From positions 1-64,000 of the forward strand of contig NZ_CACSJA010000015.1 in the NCBI RefSeq assembly GCF_902706035.1: a stretch of DNA of 64,000 bases. Direction: 5' to 3'. The notes beneath the pieces were generated by a model. The model did not search any database. It saw only the letters and a program-made list of their open reading frames with translations, and was not told where the DNA came from. Shown piece after piece: positions 8,114 to 17,590 of this stretch. The position numbers were made by a program, and so were the translations under genes. Each line of letters starts with the position of its first letter. Positions within the stretch are counted from its first letter, which is position 1. The stretch comes from Pantoea sp. 18069. GTDB lineage: Bacteria; Pseudomonadota; Gammaproteobacteria; Burkholderiales; Burkholderiaceae_C.

Positions 8114-9109
8114 TCAGTTCGGCTCGACGCCGATCTTCTTGGCCAGGCCCTCGTAGAGCTGCGTCTCCGAGTCGTAGAACTTCGCCACGTCCGGCAGGCT
8201 GTTGGCGGTCACGAGCTCCATGCCGGTGGAGCTCACGTACTCGCGGAACGAATCGTCCTGCATGGCGGCCACGATGGCCTGGTTGAGCCGGGCGACGGTG
8301 GCTTCGGGCGTCTTGGCGGGCACGAGGAAGGCGATCCAGGTGCCGTAGACGAAGTCGGCCAGCTTCTTGTCGGAGGCCGCGAGGGCGGGCACCTGGGGCA
8401 AGGCGGGGCTGGGCTGGGCGCCGGTGGTGGCGAAGGCGCGCACCTTGCCGGATTCGATCATCTGCAGCGTGGCGCCGCCCAGCGGCAGAAAGCTCAGGTC
8501 GATCTGTCCGCTCATCAGGTCCTGCACCACGGGCGGCACGCCGCGATAGACCACGTGGTTGATGCCCGATCCGCTCTGGCGCGCCCATTGCTCGCCCAGC
8601 AGGTGGATCATCGAGCCGGGCCCGATGTGGCCGAAGTTCAGGCCCTGGCTGCCTGCGGCCTGGGTGTGGGCCGCCAGCTCGCTCAGGTTGCGCGCCGGCA
8701 GCTTCGTGCTGCCGGTCAGGATGTAGGGCAGGCGCGCGACCAGCGCCACCGCACGCATGTCCTTGGCGCTGTACTTGACGTGCCGCAGCGTGAACGGCGT
8801 CAGGATGGGCTCGGTCTGCGAGGCGATCAGCAGCATGTTCCCGTCGGCCGGCGCATTCAGCAAGCGCTGGGTGCCGATGGAGCCCCCCGCGCCGGGCTGG
8901 TTCTCGACGATGACGGGGCGCTGCAGCTGGGCCTGCAGAAGCGGCTGGATCTTGCGCGCCACGCCATCGGTGGGGTTGCCGGCGGGCTGCGGCACCATGA
9001 TGGACAGCGGCCGTGCCTGGCCTTGCGCACTCGCGCTGGCCGGCGCCAGCGACGCCAGCAGGGTCGGCAGGGCCAGCGCGAGGCCGGCCAGGGTCTGGGT
9101 CTTTGTCAT
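8114..9109 (-). CDS. Bug-type periplasmic solute receptor
   Basis: 331 residues with a Sec signal peptide (about 1-28, cleaved near ASASA). The mature part has the Bug hallmarks: IMVPQPAGNPTDGVARK in the first lobe, then VIVENQPGAGGSIG and PADGNMLL. Bug proteins are Venus-flytrap receptors for carboxylates that feed tripartite tricarboxylate transporters. The gene is the last of a leftward operon after a second Bug gene (14-bp gap) and an FAH-family hydrolase, so the ligand is probably a substrate or precursor of that hydrolase. PQPAGNPTD is a slightly atypical version of the usual PFPAGGxTD. Confidence 0.88.
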   Translation of the reverse strand: MTKTQTLAGLALALPTLLASLAPASASAQGQARPLSIMVPQPAGNPTDGVARKIQPLLQAQLQRPVIVENQPGAGGSIGTQRLLNAPADGNMLLIASQTEPILTPFTLRHVKYSAKDMRAVALVARLPYILTGSTKLPARNLSELAAHTQAAGSQGLNFGHIGPGSMIHLLGEQWARQSGSGINHVVYRGVPPVVQDLMSGQIDLSFLPLGGATLQMIESGKVRAFATTGAQPSPALPQVPALAASDKKLADFVYGTWIAFLVPAKTPEATVARLNQAIVAAMQDDSFREYVSSTGMELVTANSLPDVAKFYDSETQLYEGLAKKIGVEPN

Positions 9110-9122
9110 GGGTGAAGTCCCT

Positions 9123-10145
9123 TCAGTCCAGTTTCAACTGGGCCACCATGGGGCGGAACTGCGCCAGTTGCTTGTTGAGCAGCTCCGTTTGCTCCGCCGG
9201 GCTGCTGCCTCGGGGCTCGGCCGCCAGTGCGGCCATGCGCTGCTGCAGGGCCGGGCTCTTGACGGCCTTGAGCACGGATTGCTGGATTTTTTGCACCACG
9301 TCGCGCGGCGTCTTCGTCGGGGCGAGCAATCCGTTCCAGCCCTCTGTCTCTATGCCTGCCAGGCCGAGCTCGCGCACCGTGGGCACCTCGGGCAGCGAGG
9401 GGGAGCGCGCGGGCGACGTGACGGCCAGCGGCTTGAGCGATCCGGCCCGGATGTCGGGCAAGGAGGTGGACAGCTGGTCACCGCCCATATGGATGCGCCC
9501 CGCCAGCATTTCCTGCTTCAAGGGCGCGGCGCCCTTGAAGGGAACGTGCGTCAGCGAGGTTTTCGTTTCCTGCTGAAGCCATTCGCCCACCACGTGTAGG
9601 TAGGAGCCCGGACCGGTGCTTCCGTACACATAGTGGGTGCCGGCGTCGTTGCGGGCCAGATTCAGGAAGCCCTTCAGGTCCTTGGCATCGACCGAAGGGT
9701 TGGCGGTGATGACCAGGGGCACGCCCGCCACAATGCTGACCCCTTGGAAATCGGCGACCGGGTCGAAAGTCAGGCGCTTGGCACGTTCGGCCACCAGGGC
9801 GGCCAGCGGGACGGAGATGTTGCCCATCAGCAGCGTATAGCCATCGGGGGCGGCCTTGGCCACGAGGTCGGCCCCCAGCAGGCTGCCGGCGCCGGGCCGG
9901 TTCTCGATGACCACCGGCTGCCCCAGTTCCTGGGACATCGGGGGGGCGATCAGGCGCGCCAGCAGATCGGTGGTTCCGCCTGCCGGGAAGGGGACCACGA
10001 TCTTGATCGGGCGCGCGGGCCAGTCCTGGCAGAAGGCCAGTGGCGTGCCCAGCATCAGGCCGCATGCGGCCAGGGCCTGGAACAGGCGCCGCTTTCCGGC
10101 ATTCACCGGCGCTGTGCGGGCAGCGCCGCAGAGGGGTTCGAACAT
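9123..10145 (-). CDS. Bug-type periplasmic solute receptor
   Basis: 340 residues from the Met at 10145; the frame continues upstream but only from here does it begin with a plausible signal sequence (positively charged GKRRLFQALAACGLMLG). Family motifs are IKIVVPFPAGGTTDLLAR, VVIENRPGAGSLLG and APDGYTLLMG. It sits between the FAH-family hydrolase gene (104 bp upstream) and another Bug gene (14 bp downstream). Two receptors in one operon could bind different ligands of the same pathway. Neither TctA nor TctB is nearby. Confidence 0.88.
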   Translation of the reverse strand: MFEPLCGAARTAPVNAGKRRLFQALAACGLMLGTPLAFCQDWPARPIKIVVPFPAGGTTDLLARLIAPPMSQELGQPVVIENRPGAGSLLGADLVAKAAPDGYTLLMGNISVPLAALVAERAKRLTFDPVADFQGVSIVAGVPLVITANPSVDAKDLKGFLNLARNDAGTHYVYGSTGPGSYLHVVGEWLQQETKTSLTHVPFKGAAPLKQEMLAGRIHMGGDQLSTSLPDIRAGSLKPLAVTSPARSPSLPEVPTVRELGLAGIETEGWNGLLAPTKTPRDVVQKIQQSVLKAVKSPALQQRMAALAAEPRGSSPAEQTELLNKQLAQFRPMVAQLKLD

Positions 10146-10249
10146 TCTTTGTCCTTCGGGTCGGTCGGTTCTGGAGGCGTTGGGGAAGGGCGCAGGCCTG
10201 CCGCGCAAGCGCGGCGACCCGCGCCTACGGCACTGGCCAGGCCAGCGGT

Positions 10250-11104
10250 TCAGCCGGCCTTTTGCTCGTCCTGGATGCGGTTGCGCAGCAGGCCGATGCG
10301 TTCGATCTCGACTTCGACGACGTCGCCGTGCTTCATGTAGAGCTTGGGCGTGCGGCCGAAGCCCACGCCCGCCGGCGTGCCCGAGAAGATGACGTCGCCG
10401 GCCTGCAGCGTGATCGCCTCGCTGATGGTCGAGATGGTGGTGGCCACGTCGAACAGCATGTCGCGCGTGTTGGACGACTGCATCGTCTGGCCATTCAGGC
10501 GCGTTTCGATCTTCAGGCCCGCGCCGCCCGCGGGCAGCTCGTCGGCCGTGACCACGTAGGGGCCCCAGGTTCCCGTGCCATCGAAGTTCTTGCCGACGGT
10601 CCATTGGGGCGACTTGAACTGGTATTCGCGCACCGAGATCTCGTTGCCCACGGCATAGCCGAACACGCAGTCCAGTGCCTTGTCCTTGGGAATGTGGCGC
10701 CCGCCGCTGCGCAGCACCACCACCATCTCGCCCTCGAAGTCCAGCGAATCGCTGACCAGCGGGCGCTCGACCACGGCGTCGTGGGCGCCCAGGCTGGTGG
10801 ATGCGCGCAGGAACAGCGTGGGGTAGTCCGGTTGCTCATACGGACTCTCCTTGGTGTGGTCGGCGTAGTTCAGTCCGACGCAGAAGGTCTTGGGCGGCTC
10901 CTGGGAGGGCGCCAGGAAAGTGGCGTCGGCGGGGGCGATGAACTGGGTCGCTTCGGCCGCCAGTCGCGCCAGATCCTGGGAGGTCTTTCCCTGGCGCAGC
11001 AACGTGCCCAGGTCGACGCCCGGTTCGGCCAGCAGGGCCAGGCCCTGATCGGTGAGCGCGGCCGCGCGCGCAGCGCCGTTGACGAGGAGGGTGGCGAGCT
11101 TCAT
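10250..11104 (-). CDS. Fumarylacetoacetate hydrolase (FAH) family protein
   Basis: 284 residues. The FAH fold is shown by CVGLNYADHTKES, by DSLDFEGEMVVVL carrying the two metal-binding glutamates, by FGYAVGNEISVREYQF, and by the C-terminal GDVIFSGTPAGVGFGR. Members hydrolyse, decarboxylate or hydrate acylpyruvates and 2-oxo acids using Mg or Mn, for example fumarylpyruvate hydrolase or 2-oxo-hept-3-ene-dioate enzymes. It starts the leftward operon with two Bug receptors. The start MKLATLLVNG was chosen because an AT-rich operator-like region lies immediately upstream. The exact substrate is unknown. Confidence 0.88.
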   Translation of the reverse strand: MKLATLLVNGAARAAALTDQGLALLAEPGVDLGTLLRQGKTSQDLARLAAEATQFIAPADATFLAPSQEPPKTFCVGLNYADHTKESPYEQPDYPTLFLRASTSLGAHDAVVERPLVSDSLDFEGEMVVVLRSGGRHIPKDKALDCVFGYAVGNEISVREYQFKSPQWTVGKNFDGTGTWGPYVVTADELPAGGAGLKIETRLNGQTMQSSNTRDMLFDVATTISTISEAITLQAGDVIFSGTPAGVGFGRTPKLYMKHGDVVEVEIERIGLLRNRIQDEQKAG

Positions 11105-11146
11105 GGGGGTTCCTTGCTTGGACAGATGAGGAGGGTTCCAATAATT

Positions 11147-11169
11147 ATATATTTTCATAAAAAATATAT
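11147..11169. promoter_or_regulatory. AT-rich inverted repeat upstream of the FAH operon
   Basis: ATATATTTT-CATAA-AAAATATAT, a perfect 9-bp inverted repeat in an AT island, between the FAH operon and the decayed GntR gene. Position and symmetry suggest the operator or promoter region once controlled by that GntR protein. Confidence 0.45.
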
Positions 11170-11201
11170 AGATTATGGATTTCCCTACATGATCTGACTT
11201 C

Positions 11202-11740
11202 ATGCATTCTTCGCCTGCGATTCGTGGTGTGCAGCCACGCATCTCCTGTCGCACTGCTGCCTCCGCGCTGACCAACGGCATCCGTGCGGACCTCATCAAA
11301 GGCAGCCTGCCGCCCGGTGCGCGAGGCTTTGTCGCGCCTGGCCAGCGGCGGCTTCGTGGTGACAGAGGACCAGCGCGGATTCCGGGTGGCCGATGTGTCG
11401 GCGCAGGAACTGCACGCCATCATCGAGACCCGCGTGCTCGTGGGGTGCGAGGCGCGCCTGATGGGGGCGCACTACCGGCTCGGCCGGCTAGCTCCAAGTG
11501 GCCGAACAACCTTTCGGAGCTGCTGCGCGACCAGACGGCGCGCTACCGGCACCTGTCCGTTGTCCAGGCGCCGGCTTCGGAGGGCAAGGCGGCGTTATTC
11601 CCGGAAAATCCAGCCACGACTTCGCAGCGGAGCACCGCCAACTGCTGGAAGCCACCCTGGCCCGTGATGCCGGGCTCGCCACGCAACTCCTGGCCGAGCA
11701 CCTGCGCAGCACGACGCAGCGGGTGCTGGCGAAATCCTGA
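11202..11740 (+). pseudogene. Decayed GntR-family (FCD) transcription regulator
   Basis: Pieces of one FCD-type GntR regulator lie in three different frames. An N-terminal piece (ALTNGIRADLIKGSLPPGA, 11262-11320) is followed, after loss of part of the helix-turn-helix, by PVREALSRLASGGFVVTEDQ and an FCD start (ELHAIIETRVLV). Then come LLRDQTARYRHLSVVQ in the first frame and AAEHRQLLEATLARDAGLAT in a third, ending in a stop. At least one internal deletion and two frameshifts are needed to join them. It lies divergent to the FAH/Bug operon, which it probably once controlled. Confidence 0.75.
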
Positions 11741-11838
11741 ACCTCGACAAGCGCCTGAACCCGGCCGGCAGCCGCCCGGGAACGGGAGGTCAGGTGGCGC
11801 ATCTGCGACAGGAATAGGAATGAAAGTTGTTCTTAGAT

Positions 11839-12777
11839 CTAAGCCGTTCCTGGCGGGCTTGCCGCACCAGGCCAGCGGCCACTGTCGACGAGCGTGCCGA
11901 GCTGTATGGCGACCACGCGGTGCACGCGCCATGCATTGTGGGCGCTGAGCAGCGTCTTGCCGGGGACGAAGGCGATGGTGCGCTGGATTTCCTCATCCCT
12001 GAGCTCAAAGGCCTGCAGCACGCCTTGGGACACATCATTGAGCACGGCGGCCAGCGGCAGGATGGTGCAGCCACACCCCTGGCGAACCAGCTCCAGCGTG
12101 ATGTCGATGGAGCTGTCGCTTTCCAGCACGATGCGGGGCTGGAAATCATGGCGTGCGGCAATGCTTTCCACCAGTACGCGCAGCCCATGCTTGGTGCCGG
12201 GCAATATCAGGGGGATGTCTTCGAGGTTCTCGAAGAACCATTGCTGGCGTTCGCTACGAAAGCTCGCGGGTGTGATGAGGCAGATGCGCTCCGTGGCCAG
12301 CGGCTCGTAGTGCAGGGTATTGAGCGATGCGGGCTTGTACATGATCGCGGCGTCGATCTCGCCCTGGTTGATCTGCTCCAGGATGCTGCTGGCCAGTCCC
12401 TCGGTGAACTTGATGCGCGTGGCGGGAAACTCCCTGCGCAGCGCATGGTAGAGCCCGCCGAAGAGCAGCTTGGCGATGGTCGGCTGGGCTGCCAGGTGCA
12501 AGGTGGCCGGCCCCGTATCGTGCAAGGCGGCAAGCGCGCCCTGGGCTTGATCGAGCAATTCCCGCACCTGCAGCGCATAGCGCTTGAGCGTTTCGCCGTG
12601 CGCCGTCGTGCTCACTCCGCGGCCGCTGCGATGGAAAAGCCTGCAGCCCAGGCGTTGCTCCATCTGGCTGATCCGGCGGCTGAGGGTGGAGACGTCACAG
12701 CCCAGTTTCAGCGCGACGGCGGACAGGCTGCCTGCTGCGGCGATCAGCTCGAACAAGTTCAGATCTTCGGAGTTCAT
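11839..12777 (-). CDS. LysR-family transcription regulator
   Basis: 312 residues. A winged helix-turn-helix occupies about 1-60 (NLFELIAAAGSLSAVALKLG, then STLSRRISQMEQRLGCRLF). The LysR effector-binding domain follows (from about 90, with TLHLAAQPTIAKLLFGG). The start at 12777 is the conserved family start. It is divergent from the Bug / TPP-enzyme / aldehyde-dehydrogenase operon across a 146-bp gap, the usual layout for a LysR activator of its neighbour. The effector is presumably the acid bound by the Bug protein or its 2-oxo product. The C-terminus ends in a short, non-conserved Gly/Ala/Pro tail. Confidence 0.9.
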   Translation of the reverse strand: MNSEDLNLFELIAAAGSLSAVALKLGCDVSTLSRRISQMEQRLGCRLFHRSGRGVSTTAHGETLKRYALQVRELLDQAQGALAALHDTGPATLHLAAQPTIAKLLFGGLYHALRREFPATRIKFTEGLASSILEQINQGEIDAAIMYKPASLNTLHYEPLATERICLITPASFRSERQQWFFENLEDIPLILPGTKHGLRVLVESIAARHDFQPRIVLESDSSIDITLELVRQGCGCTILPLAAVLNDVSQGVLQAFELRDEEIQRTIAFVPGKTLLSAHNAWRVHRVVAIQLGTLVDSGRWPGAASPPGTA

Positions 12778-12935
12778 GGCCCCAAGGGTAATGCAGGGCC
12801 TGTCTTTCGCTGATCGGCCCGGGGTTTGTTTTTTCTGCAAACCAGTTTTGTCGTGCGTTGCGCCCGGGGTGGGCGCCCGAGAATGGCTGACCCTGACCGA
12901 GGGCAAGAACGCAGATTCAAAAAATGGAGACAAGA

Positions 12936-13904
12936 ATGCTCAACCGTAAGCTCAAGAACAGCGTGTGCGCGCTGGTTCTGACCACCATGGCCGCAGCCGC
13001 CTGGGCCTGGCCCGACAAACCTGTGACCATCGTGGTGCCCTGGCCTCCGGGCGGCCCGTCCGATATTGCCGCGCGGCCGATGGCCAAAGGGCTGGGCGAG
13101 GCGCTCAAGCAACCGTTCCTGATCGAGAACAAGCCCGGGGCCGGCGGCAACATCGGCACGGCGGCGGTCGCGCATGGCAACCCCGACGGCCACACGCTGC
13201 TGATCACGGCCAGCGGACCCATCGTGATCAACAAGCACCTGTACAAGAAGATGCCGTTCGATCCGCAAAAGCAGCTGCAACCGGTCAGCAACCTGCTGCG
13301 CGTGGCCCAGGTGCTGGTGGTGCATCCCTCGCTGCCGGTGAACAATCTGCGTGAGTTGATGGACTACATCCAGCAGCAGAAGGGAAGCTTTTCCTGGGCA
13401 TCCGCCGGCAATGGCACGACACAGCACATGACGGGCGCATTGTTCCAGGAGCGCACGGGCCTGAACATGAAGCACATTCCCTATCGCGGCTCGGCGCCCG
13501 CGATCACGGACCTGGTGGGGGGACATGTTCCCATGCTGATCGACAGCACGATTGCGGTGGTGCCGATGATCAAGTCCGGCAAGGCCAAGGCCATTGCGGT
13601 GTCCGGCAAGCAGCGCTCGCCCCATTTGCCCGATGTTCCTACGTTCCAGGAGTCGGGCCTGGCAAGCTTCGAGTCCTATGCCTGGTACGGCCTGTTTGCC
13701 CCCGCCAATATCCCCCAGTCCGCCCTGGGCCAGCTCAGCCAGGCGGCGCAGACCTATATGAAATCCGCGGAGTTCCAGCGGGTGATTGCCGACACCGGCT
13801 CGGACCAGGTCGCGTCCGATCCTGCCACCTTCTCGGCATTCATCCAGGAGGAGGCCGCGCGCTGGGAAAAGCTCGCGCCCACCCTCAACCTGTCCCTGGA
13901 TTGA
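12936..13904 (+). CDS. Bug-type periplasmic solute receptor
   Basis: About 322 residues from MLNRKLKNSVCAL (an ATG four codons upstream at 12924 is also possible). The signal peptide ends near AAAWA. Family motifs are VTIVVPWPPGGPSDIAARP, LIENKPGAGGNIG and NPDGHTLL. It is the first gene of a rightward operon with a TPP enzyme and an aldehyde dehydrogenase and lies divergent from a LysR gene, so its ligand is probably a carboxylate converted by those enzymes. Confidence 0.88.
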   Translation: MLNRKLKNSVCALVLTTMAAAAWAWPDKPVTIVVPWPPGGPSDIAARPMAKGLGEALKQPFLIENKPGAGGNIGTAAVAHGNPDGHTLLITASGPIVINKHLYKKMPFDPQKQLQPVSNLLRVAQVLVVHPSLPVNNLRELMDYIQQQKGSFSWASAGNGTTQHMTGALFQERTGLNMKHIPYRGSAPAITDLVGGHVPMLIDSTIAVVPMIKSGKAKAIAVSGKQRSPHLPDVPTFQESGLASFESYAWYGLFAPANIPQSALGQLSQAAQTYMKSAEFQRVIADTGSDQVASDPATFSAFIQEEAARWEKLAPTLNLSLD

Positions 13905-13943
13905 CGCACGCAACCCCCATTCCAAGTGAGTGAAAGTCTTGTC

Positions 13944-15605
13944 ATGAGCGAACAACAAATAAACGGTGGCGCACTGCTTGTCCAGGCATTGCAAAGCAAC
14001 CAGGTGGATACGGTCTATTGCGTTCCGGGAGAGAGCTATCTGCCGGTGCTGGACGCACTCTACGAGCACCCCGGCATGAAGACGATTGTCAGCAAGCATG
14101 AAGGCGCTGCGTCCAACATGGCGGACGCCTATGGAAAGCTGACGGGCAGGCCGGGCATCGTCTTCGTGACGCGCGGGCCGGGCGCGACGCATGCGAGCAA
14201 TGGGGTGCACACCGCCATGCAGGACTCGACGCCCATGATCCTGTTCATCGGCCAGGTCGGCTCGGACGTCAAGGAGCGCGAGGCGTTCCAGGAGATCAAC
14301 TACCGCAGCATGTTTGGCGATGTGGCGAAATGGGCCACGGAGATCGATTCGATAGAGCGCATTCCCGAGATCGTGAACCGCGCATTCAGCGTGGCGATGT
14401 CCGGGCGCAAGGGGCCGGTGGTGATCGGCCTGCCCGAGGATGTGCTGTTCGGCATGACGCAGGCCTTGCCGGCATTGGCACCGGCGAAGACGGTGGAGGC
14501 CGCACCCTGTGCCCTGGCATTGCAGGCGCTGCAAGAGGAGCTGCAGCAGGCCCGCCGCCCCTTGGTGGTGGTCGGCGGCACCGGGTGGACCGAGCAGGCC
14601 AGCGCGGATCTGCAGCGCTTTGTGCAGGCCCATCAGCTTCCGGTGGCCGCAGGGTTCAGGCGCCAGGACATCCTGGACAACCGCGATCCGCATTATGTGG
14701 GGCAGCTGGGGCTGGGCATCTCGCCGGCGCTGGCCGAGACCGTCCAGCAGGCGGACCTGCTGATCGTGGTGGGCAGCCGCCTGTCGGAGGTGACGTCGGG
14801 TGCCTATGCGCTGATTCGCAGCCCCCGGCCGGCCCAGCGGCTGGTGCATGCGCATGCGGATGCGCAGGAACTCAATCGCGTCTTCCAGTGCGACGTCCCG
14901 GTGCAGGCCGGCGTGGCGGCGATGGCCCAGGCATTGGCGCGCCTGCCCGTTCCCGGCCAGATCGCCGGGCGCGAGACCTGGCTGCAGGAGGCCCGGAAGA
15001 ACTACGAGCAGCACAACACTCCCTTGCCGCGCCAGCCGCAGCAGACGGGGGTGAGCCTGGCCCATGTCATGGGCTACCTGAACCAGCATTTGCCAGAGGA
15101 TGCGATCCTCACCAACGGCGCCGGCAACTACACCGTCTGGTTGCACCGCTTCTATCAGTACAAGAAGCTGGCCACCGAACTGGCGCCCACCAATGGCGCC
15201 ATGGGCTACGGCCTGCCAGCGGCGATTGCCGCCAAGCTGCACGCGCCCGAGCGTACGGTGGTCTGCTTTGCCGGCGACGGCTGCTTTCTGATGTACCCCC
15301 AGGAGCTGGCCACGGCCAAGCAGTTCGGGGCCAACGTGATCGTGATCGTGGTCAACAACGGCATGTATGGAACGATACGCATGCACCAGGAGCGCGAGTT
15401 CCCGGGCCGGGTGAGCGCCACCGATCTTGAGGGCCCGGACTTTGTCCTGCTGGCGCAGGCATTCGGCGCGCATGGCGAGCGTGTGGAAACCGATGACGCC
15501 TTTGCCCCGGCCTTCGAACGGGCCATGGCCTCGGGAAAGCCGGCGCTGATCGAGCTGCGCACCGACCCGGCCCAGATCGGTCCGCAAGCGCGCCTTGCCG
15601 CATGA
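13944..15605 (+). CDS. Thiamine-pyrophosphate-dependent enzyme (AHAS/decarboxylase-like)
   Basis: 553 residues from MSEQQINGG; a GTG six codons upstream (13926) is an alternative. It has all three parts of the TPP-enzyme fold. The N-terminal PYR domain carries the catalytic Glu at about 53 ([14 protein letters not shown]). A central domain follows, and the C-terminal PP domain carries the TPP motif [11 protein letters not shown] followed by NNGMYGTIR. It resembles acetolactate-synthase-like and 2-oxo-acid decarboxylases more than true IlvB, and no small subunit is nearby. The adjoining aldehyde dehydrogenase suggests a 2-oxo acid is decarboxylated to an aldehyde and then oxidised. Confidence 0.85.
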   Translation: MSEQQINGGALLVQALQSNQVDTVYCVPGESYLPVLDALYEHPGMKTIVSKHEGAASNMADAYGKLTGRPGIVFVTRGPGATHASNGVHTAMQDSTPMILFIGQVGSDVKEREAFQEINYRSMFGDVAKWATEIDSIERIPEIVNRAFSVAMSGRKGPVVIGLPEDVLFGMTQALPALAPAKTVEAAPCALALQALQEELQQARRPLVVVGGTGWTEQASADLQRFVQAHQLPVAAGFRRQDILDNRDPHYVGQLGLGISPALAETVQQADLLIVVGSRLSEVTSGAYALIRSPRPAQRLVHAHADAQELNRVFQCDVPVQAGVAAMAQALARLPVPGQIAGRETWLQEARKNYEQHNTPLPRQPQQTGVSLAHVMGYLNQHLPEDAILTNGAGNYTVWLHRFYQYKKLATELAPTNGAMGYGLPAAIAAKLHAPERTVVCFAGDGCFLMYPQELATAKQFGANVIVIVVNNGMYGTIRMHQEREFPGRVSATDLEGPDFVLLAQAFGAHGERVETDDAFAPAFERAMASGKPALIELRTDPAQIGPQARLAA

Positions 15606-17095
15606 GCCGGGCGACACCGCATCCAGGCAATCCACAGAACATGGGCTTTCCAATGCAGCATTCCTATACCGACACGCGCCTGTTGATCGACGGGCAATGG
15701 GTGGACGCCGCCAGCGGCAGGACCATCGCCGTGCGCAACCCCGCCACGGGCCAGGTCATCGGCCATGTGGCCCATGCCGGCATCCCCGAACTCGACCGTG
15801 CGCTGGCCGCCGCCCAGAAGGGCTTCGAAGTCTGGCGCGACACGTCGGCGCACGAGCGCGGCGCCGCCATGCGCCGCGCCGCCGGCCTGCTGCGCGAGCG
15901 CGCAGACCAGATCGCCCGCCTGCTGACCCAGGAGCAGGGCAAGCCCCTGGCCGAAGCCAGGGGCGAGGTGCTGGCCGGCGTGGGCATCATCGAATGGTTT
16001 GCCGACGAGGCCATGCGCCTGTACGGGCGCATCGTGCCCGCGCGCCGCCTCGACGTGCAGCAGCAGGTCATCAAGGAGCCCGTGGGGCCCGTGGCGGCCT
16101 TCACGCCCTGGAATTTCCCGGTCAACCAGATCGTGCGCAAGCTCGGTGCGGCGCTGTCCACGGGCTGCTCCTTCCTGTGCAAGGCGCCCGAGGAAACCCC
16201 GGCCTCGCCCGCAGCCCTGTTCCAGTGCTTCGTGGACGCGGGCGTGCCCGCAGGGGTGCTGGGGCTGGTCTATGGGGACCCGGCCGAAATCTCCGCCTAC
16301 CTGATTGCCCACCCCGTGATCCGCAAGGTCACCTTCACCGGCTCGACTCCCGTGGGCAAGCAGCTGGCCGCGCTGGCAGGCGCGCACATGAAGCGCTGCA
16401 CCATGGAGCTGGGCGGCCACGCCCCGGTCATCGTGGCGGAGGACGCCGATGTCGCGCTGGCCGTCCAGGCCGCCGGCGCGTCCAAGTTCCGCAACGCCGG
16501 CCAGGTCTGCATCTCGCCCACGCGTTTCCTGGTGCACAGCAGCTTGCGCGAGGCCTTCACCCAGGGCCTGCTGCGGCATGCCGAGTCGCTCAAGGTGGCC
16601 AACGGCCTGGACGAGGGCACGCAGATGGGCCCGCTGGCCAATCCGCGCCGCATCGCGGCCATGAAGGCCCTGGTGGCCGATGCCCAGGCACAAGGCGCCA
16701 AGCTGCTGACCGGCGGCGAGGCCCTGGGCAGCGCCGGCAACTTCTTTGCCCCCACGGTGCTGGCCGACGTGCCGCTGCAGGCCGACGTGTTCAACCACGA
16801 ACCCTTCGGCCCCGTGGTGGCACTGCGCAGCTTCGAGCGCATCGAGGAGGCGATCGCCGAGGCCAACCGCCTGCCGTTCGGCCTGGCCTCCTATGCATTC
16901 ACCGGCTCGCTCAAGACCGCCCACCTGCTGTCGCGCCGTGTCGAGGCCGGCATGCTGTGGATCAACCAGCCGGCGGTGGCGTCGGCCGAAATGCCTTTTG
17001 GCGGCGTCAAGGATTCGGGCTACGGTTCGGAAGGGGGGCCCGAGGCCCTGGATGCCTACCTCGTGCCCAAGGCCGTGTCGATTGCCATGGTCTGA
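15602..17095 (+). CDS. NAD(P)-dependent aldehyde dehydrogenase
   Basis: 497 residues at most; the ATG overlaps the previous stop as ATGA, a sign of translational coupling, although the conserved part starts near residue 18 ([17 protein letters not shown]). The family motifs are [20 protein letters not shown], the general base in MELGGHAP near 269 and the nucleophile in [11 protein letters not shown] near 303. Succinate-semialdehyde and related dehydrogenases are the closest type by eye. It probably oxidises the aldehyde produced by the upstream TPP enzyme. Confidence 0.88.
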   Translation: MSRATPHPGNPQNMGFPMQHSYTDTRLLIDGQWVDAASGRTIAVRNPATGQVIGHVAHAGIPELDRALAAAQKGFEVWRDTSAHERGAAMRRAAGLLRERADQIARLLTQEQGKPLAEARGEVLAGVGIIEWFADEAMRLYGRIVPARRLDVQQQVIKEPVGPVAAFTPWNFPVNQIVRKLGAALSTGCSFLCKAPEETPASPAALFQCFVDAGVPAGVLGLVYGDPAEISAYLIAHPVIRKVTFTGSTPVGKQLAALAGAHMKRCTMELGGHAPVIVAEDADVALAVQAAGASKFRNAGQVCISPTRFLVHSSLREAFTQGLLRHAESLKVANGLDEGTQMGPLANPRRIAAMKALVADAQAQGAKLLTGGEALGSAGNFFAPTVLADVPLQADVFNHEPFGPVVALRSFERIEEAIAEANRLPFGLASYAFTGSLKTAHLLSRRVEAGMLWINQPAVASAEMPFGGVKDSGYGSEGGPEALDAYLVPKAVSIAMV

Positions 17096-17590
17096 TCAAT
17101 GGGGTGAGGCCAGCACGGCGCGCAATTCGGCCTGGTCCACATTGCGCACCGCGCCAAAGCCGGCGATATGGCGCGCCTGCTCGGGAACGATGCAGACAAT
17201 GCGAAAGTCACCGAGCTGCGCCATGCTCGCGGCGTCCGGAAAGCGCCGCAGGTAGGCGTAGCGCGCGCTGCCCCAGGCGGACGAGCCCGGCGTGGGCGTC
17301 CTCGCCTGGCCGACGATGGATACGCGTTCATGGATATGCACGACCTGCTGCGAGGCATCGCTTTGGGCGACCAGCAGGCTGACTTCGGAATGGGCGAGCA
17401 TTTGCCGGGAGTGTGCCGCGCTGGCGCTGACCAGCAGCACCAGGCACTCTGCGAGGCCATCGATCGCATACGGCACCAGCGCCAGCCCGGGCGCCTCGTC
17501 AGTGTGCAGCGACTGCGTACCCAGCGTGGCAGTGCGCCGCGTGTGGAGCAGGACGCGCAGCGTTTGTGTGGGGCGTGGAGCGAGGGTCAT
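17096..17590 (-). CDS. Pyridoxamine-phosphate-oxidase-like FMN-binding split-barrel protein
   Basis: About 164 residues. The frame has a split-barrel flavin-binding pattern: RTATLGTQS, a hydrophobic strand (CLVLLVSASAAHSRQML), VSLLVAQSD, and an RVSIVGQAR strand, followed by ARYAYLRRFPDAASM and FRIVCIVPEQARHIAGFG. This order fits the HugZ/Pnp-oxidase-like group, some of which degrade haem or reduce small molecules. The start MTLAPRPTQTLR was picked because upstream codons lack similarity. The gene is convergent with the aldehyde dehydrogenase operon, with the two stop codons adjacent. The specific activity is unknown. Confidence 0.65.
   Translation of the reverse strand: MTLAPRPTQTLRVLLHTRRTATLGTQSLHTDEAPGLALVPYAIDGLAECLVLLVSASAAHSRQMLAHSEVSLLVAQSDASQQVVHIHERVSIVGQARTPTPGSSAWGSARYAYLRRFPDAASMAQLGDFRIVCIVPEQARHIAGFGAVRNVDQAELRAVLASPH

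Noticed and set aside
12774..15653. A 959-codon minus-strand frame across the Bug and TPP-enzyme genes
   Set aside because: Composition and the lack of motifs show an antisense shadow of two well-supported genes.
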